NCBI RefSeq assembly: GCF_002005205.3
Contig: NZ_CP019701.2
Span: 1,922,001-1,986,000, forward strand
Origin: Rhizobium rhizogenes
GTDB lineage: Bacteria > Pseudomonadota > Alphaproteobacteria > Rhizobiales > Rhizobiaceae
Length of the DNA: 64,000 nucleotides
Direction of reading: 5' to 3'
Within the stretch, counting starts at the first letter, position 1; each line of letters starts with the position of its first letter. Below are positions 54,466-62,896 of the stretch, one piece after another. The position numbers were made by a program, and so were the translations under genes. A model generated the notes under the pieces. The model made no database searches, had not been told where the DNA came from, and saw only the letters and a list, made by a program, of their open reading frames with translations.

Positions 54466-55010
54466 GTGTCTCCCCGCAACCTTGCCGCCAGGACTTTCAG
54501 CGTCCTGTGAATGCCGACCCGTGCCGCAAGCTCGGTCTGGCCGGATTTTTTTGCCGCTTCTGCAATTGACTGACCTTCAAGTTTCACATTGCGAATGAGG
54601 TCCCGTTGCCGCTCCGGCAAATCGTCGAGCAGTCGTTCCACATCCATGCGCGCCGTCACCGCATCGACAGTCGGTTCGGCTTCCAGCGTCTCATCCAGTT
54701 CGACTTCCGCCAGCATCCGCGCGCCCCTGCCCCGATAATGGTCGATAAGCTTGTAGCGCGCGATTGCAAAGAACCAGGCCGTGAACGGTCGCGCACGATC
54801 ATAGGTCTCCCGTTTGGCGTGAAGCGACAACAGGGTTTCCTGCACAAGATCCTCCACATCGCCTCGGGATGAGGAAGCCATGCGCCGCCCGTAATAGGCG
54901 ACCAACAGCCGGCGCAGCGCATGGAGCAAATGCCTGTAGGCGCTTTCGTCCCCGTCAAGGGAACGCAGCATCAGCATCTTTAATGTCTCTTCCGAAAGGC
55001 TGCCTGTCAT
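54462..55010 (-). CDS. sigF: ECF RNA polymerase sigma factor, SigF type
   Basis: 182 residues. Region 2 (LLHALRRLLVAYYGRRM...DVEDLVQETLLSLHAKRETYDRARPFTAWFFAIARYKLIDHYR) and region 4 (DDLPERQRDLIRNVKLEGQSIAEAAKKSGQTELAARVGIHRTLKVL) are clear. Start at 55010 by homology. An ECF-type promoter motif lies 15-20 bp upstream, in line with autoregulation. Paired with the NrsF gene downstream. Confidence 0.92.
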   Translation of the reverse strand: MTGSLSEETLKMLMLRSLDGDESAYRHLLHALRRLLVAYYGRRMASSSRGDVEDLVQETLLSLHAKRETYDRARPFTAWFFAIARYKLIDHYRGRGARMLAEVELDETLEAEPTVDAVTARMDVERLLDDLPERQRDLIRNVKLEGQSIAEAAKKSGQTELAARVGIHRTLKVLAARLRGDT

Positions 55011-55024
55011 CGTCACTGTCGGGT

Positions 55025-55051
55025 TATTCGCAGTCCATACGATATTGTTAC
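55025..55051 (-). promoter_or_regulatory. Candidate autoregulated ECF promoter of sigF
   Basis: Minus strand: GTAACA (55051-55046), 15 bp, then CGAATA (55030-55025). The Caulobacter SigF consensus as I recall it is GTAACC, 16 bp, CGAA. The spacer is one base short, so less certain than the plus-strand site. Confidence 0.55.
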
Positions 55052-55105
55052 ATAATGGCTGAAAAAAAATCTCGCCCGAATATTCCGTCACAAGCACGTG
55101 AAGCT

Positions 55106-55133
55106 GTAACGACGGGCTGTTTCCGAGCGAATG
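55106..55133 (+). promoter_or_regulatory. ECF SigF-type promoter of the MxKDx gene
   Basis: GTAACG (55106-55111), 16 bp, CGAATG (55128-55133), closely matching the SigF -35 and -10 pattern. It is 64 bp upstream of the ATG of the Met-rich protein. Confidence 0.7.
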
Positions 55134-55196
55134 GACGATCGTGAGCCACGGCACGACGCCGCCGGACATAAAACGACGTCCCAGAGGAGACCTTTC

Positions 55197-55454
55197 ATGA
55201 CCCGCATTTTTGCGACCATCGCCACCGCTTCCATGCTGTCGGCCCTCTCTTTCACAGGTATCGCCCATGCCGACAGCATGAAGACCGATACGATGAAAAA
55301 AGACGCCATGCACGGCGACACCATGCAGACGGAAATGACGAAAAAGGACGGCATGCCAATGGCGGACAAGAAGGACTGCATGCACAAGGCCGGCATGGAA
55401 ATGGACAAGATGAAGAAGGCCGACATGATGAAGGCTTGCGACACCATGCAATGA
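55197..55454 (+). CDS. Periplasmic Met-rich pentapeptide MxKDx-repeat protein
   Basis: 85 residues from the ATG at 55197, with AGAGGAGACC upstream. A signal peptide (TRIFATIATASMLSALSFTGIAHA) is followed by MKTDTMKKDAMHGDTM... repeats: 14 Met among the last 60 residues, with Lys, Asp, two His and two Cys. This is the MXKDX repeat family. Such sequences suit binding of Cu(I) or another soft metal, or sacrificial Met oxidation (inference). Divergent from and probably driven by the sigma factor. Confidence 0.88.
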   Translation: MTRIFATIATASMLSALSFTGIAHADSMKTDTMKKDAMHGDTMQTEMTKKDGMPMADKKDCMHKAGMEMDKMKKADMMKACDTMQ

Positions 55455-55510
55455 TGGCTGGCCTGCGACAGCGCAGGACCGGAAACGCGGCATAAGCCGC
55501 CAGGAACGGA

Positions 55511-55546
55511 AAAGCCCGCACCGGCCACTGCCGGTACGGGCTTTTT
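55511..55546. terminator. Bidirectional intrinsic terminator
   Basis: AGCCCGCACCGG (55513-55524) pairs with CCGGTACGGGCT (55531-55542) except one mismatch; TTTTT follows on the plus strand and AAA precedes it, so it can serve both the MxKDx gene and clpP. Confidence 0.85.
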
Positions 55547-55563
55547 AAAGAGATATCAGAAGC

Positions 55564-56145
55564 TCAGAGCTCCGACTGGCTTTCGACGATCTTGCCGACG
55601 AGACCGTAATCCTTGGCCTCTTCCGCACTCAGCCAATAGTCGCGATCGATATCCTTGGCGATCTTTTCTTCGCTCTGGCCGGTGGCCTTGGAGAAGATCT
55701 TGATCAGGCGCTGGTTCATCTTGATGATTTCACGGGCCTGGATTTCGATGTCGGATGCCATGCCACGCGTGCCGCCGGAGGGTTGGTGCAGCAGGAAGCG
55801 GGTGTTCGGCAGGCAAAGGCGACGTTCCTTGGGCACCGAAACATAGATCAGCGCACCGGCGGAAGCGACCCAGCCCGTGCCGATGATATAAACCTTCGGC
55901 TTGATGAACTTGATCATGTCGTGGATGGAATCACCCGATTCGACGTGACCGCCCGGCGAATTGACGTAAACGCGAATGTCGTCGTCACCGGCGGCCGCAA
56001 GAGCCACGAGCTGCGTGCAGACCTTCTGCGCCAGTTCCTGCGTGATGCCACCATAGATGAAGATCGAACGCGACTTGAAAAGATTCGCTTCCGTTTCCTT
56101 GCCGATCGGCAGTTCCTTGCTCTTGTCGTCTTCGTCTTCGTTCAT
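55564..56145 (-). CDS. clpP: ClpP-family protease subunit, variant form
   Basis: 193 residues from the ATG at 56145 (TGGAGAGCC upstream); an in-frame ATG at 56169 is possible. Catalytic Ser is in [11 protein letters not shown] where canonical ClpP has GQAASMGA, His in [10 protein letters not shown], Asp in [16 protein letters not shown]. The N terminus is highly acidic ([12 protein letters not shown]) instead of the usual VPxVxE loop start. No clpX is nearby, so this is probably an accessory ClpP paralogue. Confidence 0.92.
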   Translation of the reverse strand: MNEDEDDKSKELPIGKETEANLFKSRSIFIYGGITQELAQKVCTQLVALAAAGDDDIRVYVNSPGGHVESGDSIHDMIKFIKPKVYIIGTGWVASAGALIYVSVPKERRLCLPNTRFLLHQPSGGTRGMASDIEIQAREIIKMNQRLIKIFSKATGQSEEKIAKDIDRDYWLSAEEAKDYGLVGKIVESQSEL

Positions 56146-56375
56146 CAACGGCTCTCCAGCGTAATTCATGCATGCCCTTCGGACATAGTGCGACTTGTTA
56201 CGTAAGGCAATGAGCGAAAAAGGCAAGGTTTTCGCCCGAACAATAAACAGGACCCCCGGCAGATGACGCATGGACAGCATCCTGACGTTCACGATATCGT
56301 CGGCGCCTCATTGCAGTGCCGCCCGTGCCGGAAGCCCAAGATCCTGTCCGGCGGCAACAATCAAAAGAGGGAACC

Positions 56376-56966
56376 ATGCTGAAAAGACTAAGCCTTGCCG
56401 CTGCCGCGCTCGGCGCTACCGCCCTGCCCGCCTTCGCCCATTTGAACCCGGAAGAACACGGTTCCTTCATGGCCGGTGTTTCCCACCCGTTTTTCGGCGC
56501 GGATCATATTCTCGCCATGGTCGCCGTCGGCATCTGGGCCTCGCAGATCGCCATGGCCGGCAGTGACCGCAAGGCCTTGTGGCTCGTGCCGTCCGCCTTT
56601 GTCGGCACCATGGCCGCCGGCTTCCTGATGGCGGTTTACGGCATCGATCTTCCCTTCGTCGAACCCGCCATTCTCGCCTCGGTCATCGGCCTCGGCCTGC
56701 TGGTCGCGGCGGCGGTAAAGCTGCCGACAGCGGCAGCTGCGGCGGTTGTCGGCGCTTTCGCACTTTTCCACGGCCACGCCCATGGCGGTGAACTGGGCAA
56801 TGCCGGCGCCTGGCAATTCGGCCTCGGCTTCATGATCGCCACCGCGCTGCTGCATCTGGCCGGCATAGCACTCGGCCTTGGCATTGCCCGTTTCGGCTCG
56901 GCGGCAAGCCGCACCATCGGCGCGCTGACGGCAATCGCCGGCCTGTCGCTTGCCCTCGGCGGCTGA
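56376..56966 (+). CDS. hupE: HupE/UreJ-family protein, probable Ni/Co transporter
   Basis: 196 residues. N-terminal signal-like helix (MLKRLSLAAAALGATALPAFA) followed by HLNPEEHGSFMAGVSHPFFGADHILAMVAVGIW; the HPxxGxDHxLAM motif binds nickel in this family. A later His pair lies in FALFHGHAHG. Six helices. Neither hydrogenase nor urease genes are in the window, so it may serve another nickel or cobalt enzyme. Confidence 0.93.
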   Translation: MLKRLSLAAAALGATALPAFAHLNPEEHGSFMAGVSHPFFGADHILAMVAVGIWASQIAMAGSDRKALWLVPSAFVGTMAAGFLMAVYGIDLPFVEPAILASVIGLGLLVAAAVKLPTAAAAAVVGAFALFHGHAHGGELGNAGAWQFGLGFMIATALLHLAGIALGLGIARFGSAASRTIGALTAIAGLSLALGG

Positions 56967-57023
56967 CGATCATTACCGAAATTTAAAATTCGGGCCGCTT
57001 TGAAAAGCCTGAATTGAGGCCTA

Positions 57024-57060
57024 CCTCCTTATCGTGGATTTACGCTTCACGGTAAGGAGG
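57024..57060 (+). promoter_or_regulatory. Hairpin masking the ribosome site of the DUF2076 gene
   Basis: A 13-bp stem (57024-57036 with 57048-57060, one G-U pair) and an 11-nt loop. Its right arm contains the AAGGAGG ribosome site, 6 nt before the ATG, so the site is fully paired in the folded mRNA. No T-run follows, so it is not a terminator. An RNA-thermometer or other translational switch is possible. Confidence 0.6.
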
Positions 57061-57066
57061 CAGCAT

Positions 57067-57819
57067 ATGTCACCGGAAGAAAGCCAGCTTCTCAAGGGCC
57101 TGTTCGACAGGACCAAAACCGCATCCGCCACCCCGCGTGACCGCGAGGCGGAAACATTGATCGCAGACGCCGTGCGCGATCAGCCCGCAGCCCCCTATTA
57201 TCTCGCCCAGGCGGTGATCGTTCAGGAAAAAGGGCTGGAGGCGGCAGCAGCCCATATCAGGCAACTCGAAGACCGCATCCATGTGCTGGAAAGCGGTAAT
57301 AACACCCCGCAGGCGGCCGCACAGGGCGGGTTCCTCAGTTCAATCTTCGGCACAGGACAATCGCAGCCGCCCTCACCGACGCCAGCCCCTGCTGCCGCGC
57401 CAACCTCATGGCGCAATGATACCGCCGGCCAGACGGCTGGCCCCTGGGGGGCGCCGGCCGGTCAGCAACAACCCGGCGGCCCGTGGAGCCAGCAACCCAC
57501 CGCCGTCGGGCGTTCAGGTGGTGGCTTTCTGCAGGGTGCGCTTGGCACCGCCGCCGGCGTCGCGGGCGGCATGCTGCTTGCCAATTCGTTGAGCGGCATT
57601 TTTGGCAGCCATATGTCGTCGCTGGGGCTCGGTTCACCCTTCGGCGGCGGTAATGCCGCAGGCAACGCCCCCGTCGAGGAAACCGTCGTCAACAATTATT
57701 ACGGCGACAGCGCCAATCAGCAAAATAGCGACGACGACGACAATATCCAGCAGGCCGACTATGACGACAATGCTGACGACGCTGATTTCGATTCAGGCGA
57801 CGACGGTTCGTTCGCCTGA
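57067..57819 (+). CDS. DUF2076 protein
   Basis: 250 residues. N-terminal helical DUF2076 domain (SPEESQLLKGLFDRTKTA...QAAPYYLAQAVIVQEK, about 1-80), a Pro/Gln/Gly-rich linker with GGGFLQGALGTAAGVAGGMLLANSLSGIFG (one possible membrane-type Gly-rich helix, about 155-185), and a very acidic tail (DDDDNIQQADYDDNADDADFDSGDD). Function unknown; the E. coli relatives are called YebE/YjfJ-like only by distant similarity. Confidence 0.88.
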   Translation: MSPEESQLLKGLFDRTKTASATPRDREAETLIADAVRDQPAAPYYLAQAVIVQEKGLEAAAAHIRQLEDRIHVLESGNNTPQAAAQGGFLSSIFGTGQSQPPSPTPAPAAAPTSWRNDTAGQTAGPWGAPAGQQQPGGPWSQQPTAVGRSGGGFLQGALGTAAGVAGGMLLANSLSGIFGSHMSSLGLGSPFGGGNAAGNAPVEETVVNNYYGDSANQQNSDDDDNIQQADYDDNADDADFDSGDDGSFA

Positions 57820-57844
57820 ACCTTCATGCCTGTAAACAGCCGGA

Positions 57845-58309
57845 TCAGCCGCGACCGCGATAGGTCGCAACACCCTGATCCGGCAGCCATACGCCTTCGG
57901 GCGCCGGCCCGGTCTGCCAGAAGACGTCGATCGGGATGCCGCCGCGCGGATACCAGTAAGCGCCGATCCTGAGCCATTTCGGCTGCAACAGCTCCACCAG
58001 ACGCTTGGCGATATAGACGGAGCAATCCTCGTGGAATGCGCCATGGTTGCGGAAGGACTGCAGGAACAGCTTCAGCGACTTCGATTCCACCAGGAAATCA
58101 CCCGGAATATAATCGATGACGATATGGGCGAAGTCCGGCTGGCCGGTCATCGGGCAAAGCGAGGTGAATTCGGGCGCGGTGAAGCGCACCACATAGTCGG
58201 TGCCGGCATTGCCGTTCGGCACCTTTTCGAGAATGGCCTTTTCCGGGCTCTCGGGCGTATCGACCTTCGTGCCCAGCTGCGACAGGCCGGAAACATCCGT
58301 CACGGACAT
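57845..58309 (-). CDS. queF: NADPH-dependent 7-cyano-7-deazaguanine reductase
   Basis: 154 residues, the short type I QueF. Catalytic Cys in [13 protein letters not shown] and the QueF motif [21 protein letters not shown]. It reduces preQ0 to preQ1 in queuosine biosynthesis. It follows the CDF transporter by 17 bp on the same strand. Confidence 0.96.
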   Translation of the reverse strand: MSVTDVSGLSQLGTKVDTPESPEKAILEKVPNGNAGTDYVVRFTAPEFTSLCPMTGQPDFAHIVIDYIPGDFLVESKSLKLFLQSFRNHGAFHEDCSVYIAKRLVELLQPKWLRIGAYWYPRGGIPIDVFWQTGPAPEGVWLPDQGVATYRGRG

Positions 58310-58326
58310 GGAAAACTCCTGACTAC

Positions 58327-59229
58327 TTATACAATGACTTTGACGCCATGCGCCTTTTCGCCCTCAGGCTCGACGTGAATGGCAAGGCTGGCGCCCGGTA
58401 TGACCTCCCTTATGGCATCTTCAAGGCGGTCGCAAATATCATGCGCCTCCCGCACCGTCATCGTGGCCGGAACGACCACGTGGAAATCGATGAAGGCGGC
58501 CGAACCGGCACGGCGGGTTCTCAGGTCATGCACGCCGATGACGCCACCGGAATTGTCCGCGATCGCCTTCTTGATCGCCTCGTCTTCCTCGGGCTCCACC
58601 GCGCGATCCATCAGCCCGCCAAGCGAATGCATGATAACCTTCGATCCCTGAAACAGGATGTTGATGGCGACCAATATGGCAAGCAGCGGATCGAGAATGG
58701 CGTAACCCGTCACAAGCGCCAGAATGAGCCCGACGAGAACGCCCGCCGAAGTCACCACATCCGACATGATGTGATGGCCATCGGCGGCAAGCGCCGGCGA
58801 AGCATATTTCCGGCCGACCCGGATCAGGGTCGTTGCCCAGACCGCATTGATGACCGCCGCTGCCGCGTTGATGGCAAGACCCAGAACCGGCGCCTCCGGC
58901 AGCTTCGGATTAAAGAGACCGCCCCATGCCTCCTGCACGATCAGCAGCGCGGCAACGACGATCAGCACGCCTTCCACCACGGCGGAAATATATTCCGCCT
59001 TGTGATGGCCGAACTGGTGGTCGTCATCGGCGGGCTTCTGCGCATAACGAATGACGAAATAGGCGATGAAGGCCGCCACCACGTTGACGGTCGATTCCAG
59101 ACCATCGGACAGAAGTGCGACGGACCCCGTGACCCACCATGCCAGAAGCTTGAGGCCCAGCACGCCGAAAGAAAGTGGAATGCCCCAGAATGCGAGCTTC
59201 CTTACCAGTGCATTGCCTTCACTGTTCAT
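58327..59229 (-). CDS. Cation diffusion facilitator (CDF) metal transporter
   Basis: 300 residues from the ATG at 59229. Six helices and a cytoplasmic C-terminal domain ([20 protein letters not shown]). TM2 metal site reads LSDGLES; TM5 has HHIMSD with the usual His-x3-Asp. In E. coli FieF TM2 has D-x3-D; here the second ligand is Glu one residue earlier. A divalent-cation exporter (Fe, Mn, Co or Zn); specificity cannot be read. First gene of a pair with queF. Confidence 0.92.
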   Translation of the reverse strand: MNSEGNALVRKLAFWGIPLSFGVLGLKLLAWWVTGSVALLSDGLESTVNVVAAFIAYFVIRYAQKPADDDHQFGHHKAEYISAVVEGVLIVVAALLIVQEAWGGLFNPKLPEAPVLGLAINAAAAVINAVWATTLIRVGRKYASPALAADGHHIMSDVVTSAGVLVGLILALVTGYAILDPLLAILVAINILFQGSKVIMHSLGGLMDRAVEPEEDEAIKKAIADNSGGVIGVHDLRTRRAGSAAFIDFHVVVPATMTVREAHDICDRLEDAIREVIPGASLAIHVEPEGEKAHGVKVIV

Positions 59230-59282
59230 TTTTGCCCCCGTGCGGATGCGAACGAATTGCATGACCGACTGCCAAAACGCAC

Positions 59283-59317
59283 GAACCGCGCGCACGGGTT
59301 CTCCGTGCGCGCGGTTC
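59283..59317 (-). terminator. 15-bp perfect hairpin downstream of the glyoxalase gene
   Basis: GAACCGCGCGCACGG pairs perfectly with CCGTGCGCGCGGTTC around a 5-nt loop. On the minus strand it is followed by GTGCGTTTTGG; a weak T-run, so probably a terminator for the glyoxalase gene. Confidence 0.6.
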
Positions 59318-59384
59318 GCTATTGGGGTTTTCTATCGTTCAAACCGCAGGCAAGGTCAAGAGCCTCAAGGTCGCATCAACGACC

Positions 59385-59786
59385 TCAATCCCCGCTTTTC
59401 TGTTCGCAGAAACGGATGCGGTTGCCGAAGGGATCGGTGACTTCCATCACATCGCCCCAGGGCAATTCTTCGACGCCCGGCTTCATGAAGCGATAGTCAT
59501 GCACCGCCAGTTCCTGCCGATAGGCGTGAACGCCGCGCATGGTGACGAAGATGTTGGAGCCCGGCGTCGCATCGCCGTGATGACCGCTGAGGTGCAGCCC
59601 CATTCCGGCACGCGAAACCTGCATATAGAGCGGAAAATTGTCTCCGAAGCGATGTTCCCAGTCGATCCCGAAGCCGAGAAAATCGACGTAGAATTCCCGG
59701 GCCTTGGCCTCGTCGAAAATCCTGACGATCGGGAAGGTCCGCTCGAAACCGATTTCTGAAAGGCTGTGCTTTTCGGCGTCGCGCAT
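59385..59786 (-). CDS. Glyoxalase/bleomycin-resistance-fold protein
   Basis: 133 residues from the ATG at 59786 (GGGAAG upstream; an in-frame ATG at 59831 is possible). Two beta-alpha-beta3 units of the VOC fold, with EVTDPFGNRIRFCE typical of the C-terminal half and GMGLHLSGHHGD in the middle. Metal ligands plausible at FPIVRIFDEAKA and the later Glu. Substrate unknown. Confidence 0.9.
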   Translation of the reverse strand: MRDAEKHSLSEIGFERTFPIVRIFDEAKAREFYVDFLGFGIDWEHRFGDNFPLYMQVSRAGMGLHLSGHHGDATPGSNIFVTMRGVHAYRQELAVHDYRFMKPGVEELPWGDVMEVTDPFGNRIRFCEQKSGD

Positions 59787-59813
59787 GCCCACTTCCCGCT
59801 TTTTAAGGCCATG

Positions 59814-59848
59814 AAAAAATACCGGCCGCAACAGGTGCGGCCGGTATC
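59814..59848 (-). terminator. Intrinsic terminator of the Leu/Ile/Val-binding protein gene
   Basis: A near-perfect stem (ATACCGGCCGCA and TGCGGCCGGTAT) with a short loop. On the minus strand it is followed by TTTTTT. Confidence 0.92.
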
Positions 59849-59854
59849 GTCAAC

Positions 59855-60961
59855 TTATTCGGCGGCGACGATCTTGCCGTCCTGCCACTTGAAGAGCGAG
59901 AAGGTCTGCGACGTCAGGTCGCCATTCTCGCCATAGGTGACCTTGCCGATTGCCGTGGCGAAAGCATCGCCGCTCTTCAGAGCTGTAGCAACCGCTTCGG
60001 AGTCCTTGGCGCTTCCGGCCTTCTCGATGCCGGCCTTCAGTACTTCGACGGCGGCATAGGCGTTGAGGGTGAAGGCTTCCGCCGGAATGTTGGCGGCCTT
60101 CAGCGCTTCGGCCGCGGCCTTGGAGTCGTCGTTCTTCAGCGCGTCGGAGGCGTTGGTGAAGATGGTGCCTTCGCCAGCCTGCGAACCGATGTTCCAGAAC
60201 TCGCTGTTCGACAGGCCGTCACCGCCGATAACGGCAGCCTTGGAGCCGATGTCCTTCAGCTGGCGCACCAGAAGACCGGCTTCCGGGTGGTAACCGCCGA
60301 AATAGACGATATCGGCATTGTCGGACTTCAGACGAGCCGTCAGCGCACCGAGATCCTTTTCGCCGGGTGTCAGCGCATCATAGAGAACTTCGGTCACACC
60401 ACCGGCATTCAGCGTTGCCTTGAAGGCATCCGCAAGACCTTTACCGTAAGCGCCCTTGTCGTGAATGATGGCGATCTTCTTGTCCTTGAGATTGGCGAGA
60501 ACGTATTTCGCCGCAACCTCGGCCTGCTGGTCGTCACGACCGCAGGTGCGGAAGACGTTGGAAAGGCCACGGTTGGTCAGGCCCGGAGCAGTTGCCGTCG
60601 GGGTGATCATCAGCACGCCGTTTTCGGCAAAGACATCCGATGCCGGAATGGCGACGCCAGACGTCACCGGACCGACGACGAAATGAATGCCTTCGGCAAC
60701 GAGCTGGTTGGCCGCGGAAACGCCCTGCTTGGGCTCGCCGCCATCGTCGGCCAGCTTCAGCACGACCTGTTCGCCGAGGATGCCGCCCTTTTTGTTGATT
60801 TCATTGACTGCCGTCTGGGCGCCGTTCTTGACCTGGTCGCCATAGGCGGCAACAGGGCCGGTAAGCGGTGCAATCAGGCCGATGACGATTTCGGCATGGG
60901 CAAGGGGTGCGAATGCGAAGGACGCTGCGAGCGTCACGCTGGTCAATGTCTTCAGTTTCAT
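59855..60961 (-). CDS. livJ: Branched-chain amino-acid-type periplasmic binding protein
   Basis: 368 residues. Signal peptide [22 protein letters not shown], then [37 protein letters not shown], the LivJ/LivK opening. Further: [21 protein letters not shown], and [18 protein letters not shown]. No liv permease or ATPase genes are adjacent, so either the ABC genes are elsewhere or it is a solitary receptor. Ligand could be Leu/Ile/Val, another amino acid or an amide. Confidence 0.92.
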   Translation of the reverse strand: MKLKTLTSVTLAASFAFAPLAHAEIVIGLIAPLTGPVAAYGDQVKNGAQTAVNEINKKGGILGEQVVLKLADDGGEPKQGVSAANQLVAEGIHFVVGPVTSGVAIPASDVFAENGVLMITPTATAPGLTNRGLSNVFRTCGRDDQQAEVAAKYVLANLKDKKIAIIHDKGAYGKGLADAFKATLNAGGVTEVLYDALTPGEKDLGALTARLKSDNADIVYFGGYHPEAGLLVRQLKDIGSKAAVIGGDGLSNSEFWNIGSQAGEGTIFTNASDALKNDDSKAAAEALKAANIPAEAFTLNAYAAVEVLKAGIEKAGSAKDSEAVATALKSGDAFATAIGKVTYGENGDLTSQTFSLFKWQDGKIVAAE

Positions 60962-61246
60962 CCTGGTGTCTCCTTAAAAGGGGTCGCGGACCCGGTGAGC
61001 GCCATGGGCGTCGACCGAATGAAACTATCGGACGCCTCCCGGCGAAAACTCGTTCCATGTTTGAATTCCGAGCCTTCAGTCTCAACTCATACGGAAGGTT
61101 TGATGACTTATGCAAGTCACCTTTGTTGGATAAGGTCTATTACCTGTAAATCAATCGCCCCGCCCGTCATGATTGCGCCATCAGAACCCATAATCCGCGC
61201 GTCGTAAAGCCTTGGCGTTTGGCCGCCGCGGGAGGATAATGCCGGC
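60962..61246. promoter_or_regulatory. Divergent promoter region
   Basis: 285 bp between the binding-protein gene and the DUF3095 gene. No special structure recognised beyond an AT-rich stretch near 61085-61150 and GGGAGGAT before the DUF3095 start. Confidence 0.4.
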
Positions 61247-62422
61247 ATGATCGCAGCAGATGACGCATTTCTGGTGGGCCTTCCCGTCTTCCGGCATTTT
61301 GAAGACGTGGCAGACCCGGCGCTTTACCGCGCCCTGCCCCCGGGATGGGGGCTGGCCATCGCCGATATCGTCGATTCGACGGCGGCAATCGGCGCCGGCC
61401 GATACAAGGCCGTGAACATGGCGGGTGCGGCAGTCATTTCAGGCATTTCGAACAGTCTCGGCCGCCACGACCTGCCCTTCGTGTTCGGCGGCGATGGTGC
61501 CGCCGTCGCGGTGCCCGCCGATGGATTGCCTCTTGCTGGCCGCACGCTTTCGAATGTCCAGCGCTGGGTGAAGGACGATCTCGACCTTGCGATGCGGGTT
61601 GCCCTTGTTCCCATAGAGGACATCCGCGCCAACGGCTTCGATGTCCGCGTCGCACGCTTCCAGGCGAGTGAAGACGTTTCCTATGCGATGTTTTCGGGCG
61701 GCGGCAACAGCTGGGCCGAAGCGAGGATGAAGCAGGGGCAATATAGCCTGCCAGCGGCCGGGACAGGTGAGCGCCCCGATCTCACCGGCCTTTCATGCCG
61801 CTGGAATCCCATACCGGCGAGCCACGGCAAGGTCGTCTCGATCATCGCCGTGCCGGGACCGGCGCGGGATATGCCGGCCTTCCGCCAGCTCGTCGTCGAT
61901 CTCGTCGACCTGGCCGCGCAGGATGCAAGAGATGGCCACCCCGTTCCGGAGGACGGGCCGAAACTCGGCTTCGTGAAGGAAGGCCTTGGCCTCGAAGCCA
62001 GGGCTGGCGCGGCATATCGGGATGGATGGGGACAGAAGCGCCGCTCATTGCGCATCCTCGGCGAAACCCTGCTGGTCAATCTTCTCGACCTGACGGGACT
62101 GTCGCTCGGCCGGTTCAACGCCACACGTTACCGGCGTTCGGTGGCCAGCAACACCGATTTCCGGAAATTCGACGATGGCCTGAAGATGACGGTGGACATC
62201 GATGCGGAACGGCTTGAAGAAATCCGCGCCCGGCTGGAACAGGGCCGCCTGTCCGGAACCTGTTATTTCGGCCTGCACGAACAGGACGCCGCCCTGATGA
62301 CCTGTATCGTGCCCTCCCCGCTTTCAAGGGACCACATGCATTTCGTGGATGGCGCCGACGGCGGATATGCGGCCGCGGCCAGCCGCCTCAAGCAACAGAT
62401 GCAGGCTGCGCCATCACCCTGA
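61247..62422 (+). CDS. DUF3095 protein, class III nucleotidyl-cyclase-like
   Basis: 391 residues. N-terminal half: AIADIVDST with Asp40, and FVFGGDGAAVAVP with Asp83, the two metal-binding Asp of class III adenylate/guanylate cyclases in the right spacing. The remaining half (RWNPIPASHGKVVSIIAVPG, TNTDF-like SNTDFRKFDDGLKMTVDI) is specific to the family. No membrane helices. Cyclase activity has not been shown as far as I know. It starts after GGGAGGAT. Confidence 0.88.
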   Translation: MIAADDAFLVGLPVFRHFEDVADPALYRALPPGWGLAIADIVDSTAAIGAGRYKAVNMAGAAVISGISNSLGRHDLPFVFGGDGAAVAVPADGLPLAGRTLSNVQRWVKDDLDLAMRVALVPIEDIRANGFDVRVARFQASEDVSYAMFSGGGNSWAEARMKQGQYSLPAAGTGERPDLTGLSCRWNPIPASHGKVVSIIAVPGPARDMPAFRQLVVDLVDLAAQDARDGHPVPEDGPKLGFVKEGLGLEARAGAAYRDGWGQKRRSLRILGETLLVNLLDLTGLSLGRFNATRYRRSVASNTDFRKFDDGLKMTVDIDAERLEEIRARLEQGRLSGTCYFGLHEQDAALMTCIVPSPLSRDHMHFVDGADGGYAAAASRLKQQMQAAPSP

Positions 62423-62503
62423 AACCCGCTGAATCGGGAAACGCAGTCGCCTCGGCCAACGGTCCGTCAGGCCGAAGGCCCACACCGGACGCGATGACTA
62501 AAA

Positions 62504-62530
62504 CGAAAAACCGGCGTCGTGCGCCGGTTT
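62504..62530 (-). terminator. Intrinsic terminator of nolR
   Basis: AAACCGGCG and CGCCGGTTT form a 9-bp perfect stem with a 5-nt loop. On the minus strand it is followed by TTTCGTTTTAG. Confidence 0.85.
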
Positions 62531-62575
62531 CAATGGGACAGGCTGCCGTGAAGGCCCTGGAAAATGGCTGCGCGC

Positions 62576-62896
62576 TCAGGCCGCTGTCTTGCTGCTCTTC
62601 TGCACCTGACAATAAATTTCCTCGAGGGAGGCGAGGATTTTTTTTACGGATTCGGAGTTGCTGGAATAATAGATGGTCTGCGCATCCCGTCGTGTCTTGA
62701 CCAGCCGCTGCGCACGCAATTTCGAAAGATGCTGCGAAAGAGCGGACTGGCTGAGACCAACCTGTGAGGCGAGAACACCGACCGGCACTTCCGTATCCAC
62801 CAGCGTACATAAGATCATCAGGCGCTTGGGATTCGCCATCGCTGAGAGCAAGTCTGCAGCGGCGATGCTATGTTCCGACAGAGATTGGTTATCCAT
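62576..62896 (-). CDS. nolR: NolR-like ArsR-family transcriptional regulator
   Basis: 106 residues from the ATG at 62896 (AGGAGACT upstream); 62935 is an alternative start. Winged HTH with AMANPKRLMIL, VGLSQSALSQHLSKLRAQRLV and TRRDAQTIYYSS, very close to Sinorhizobium NolR, a repressor of nodulation genes and global regulator. No ArsR metal-binding Cys motif (ELCVCDL) is present. Agrobacterium does not nodulate, so it has a general role. It has its own terminator. Confidence 0.93.
   Translation of the reverse strand: MDNQSLSEHSIAAADLLSAMANPKRLMILCTLVDTEVPVGVLASQVGLSQSALSQHLSKLRAQRLVKTRRDAQTIYYSSNSESVKKILASLEEIYCQVQKSSKTAA

Noticed and set aside
57024..57060. Terminator of hupE
   Set aside because: The hairpin has no T-run and its right arm is the ribosome site of the next gene.
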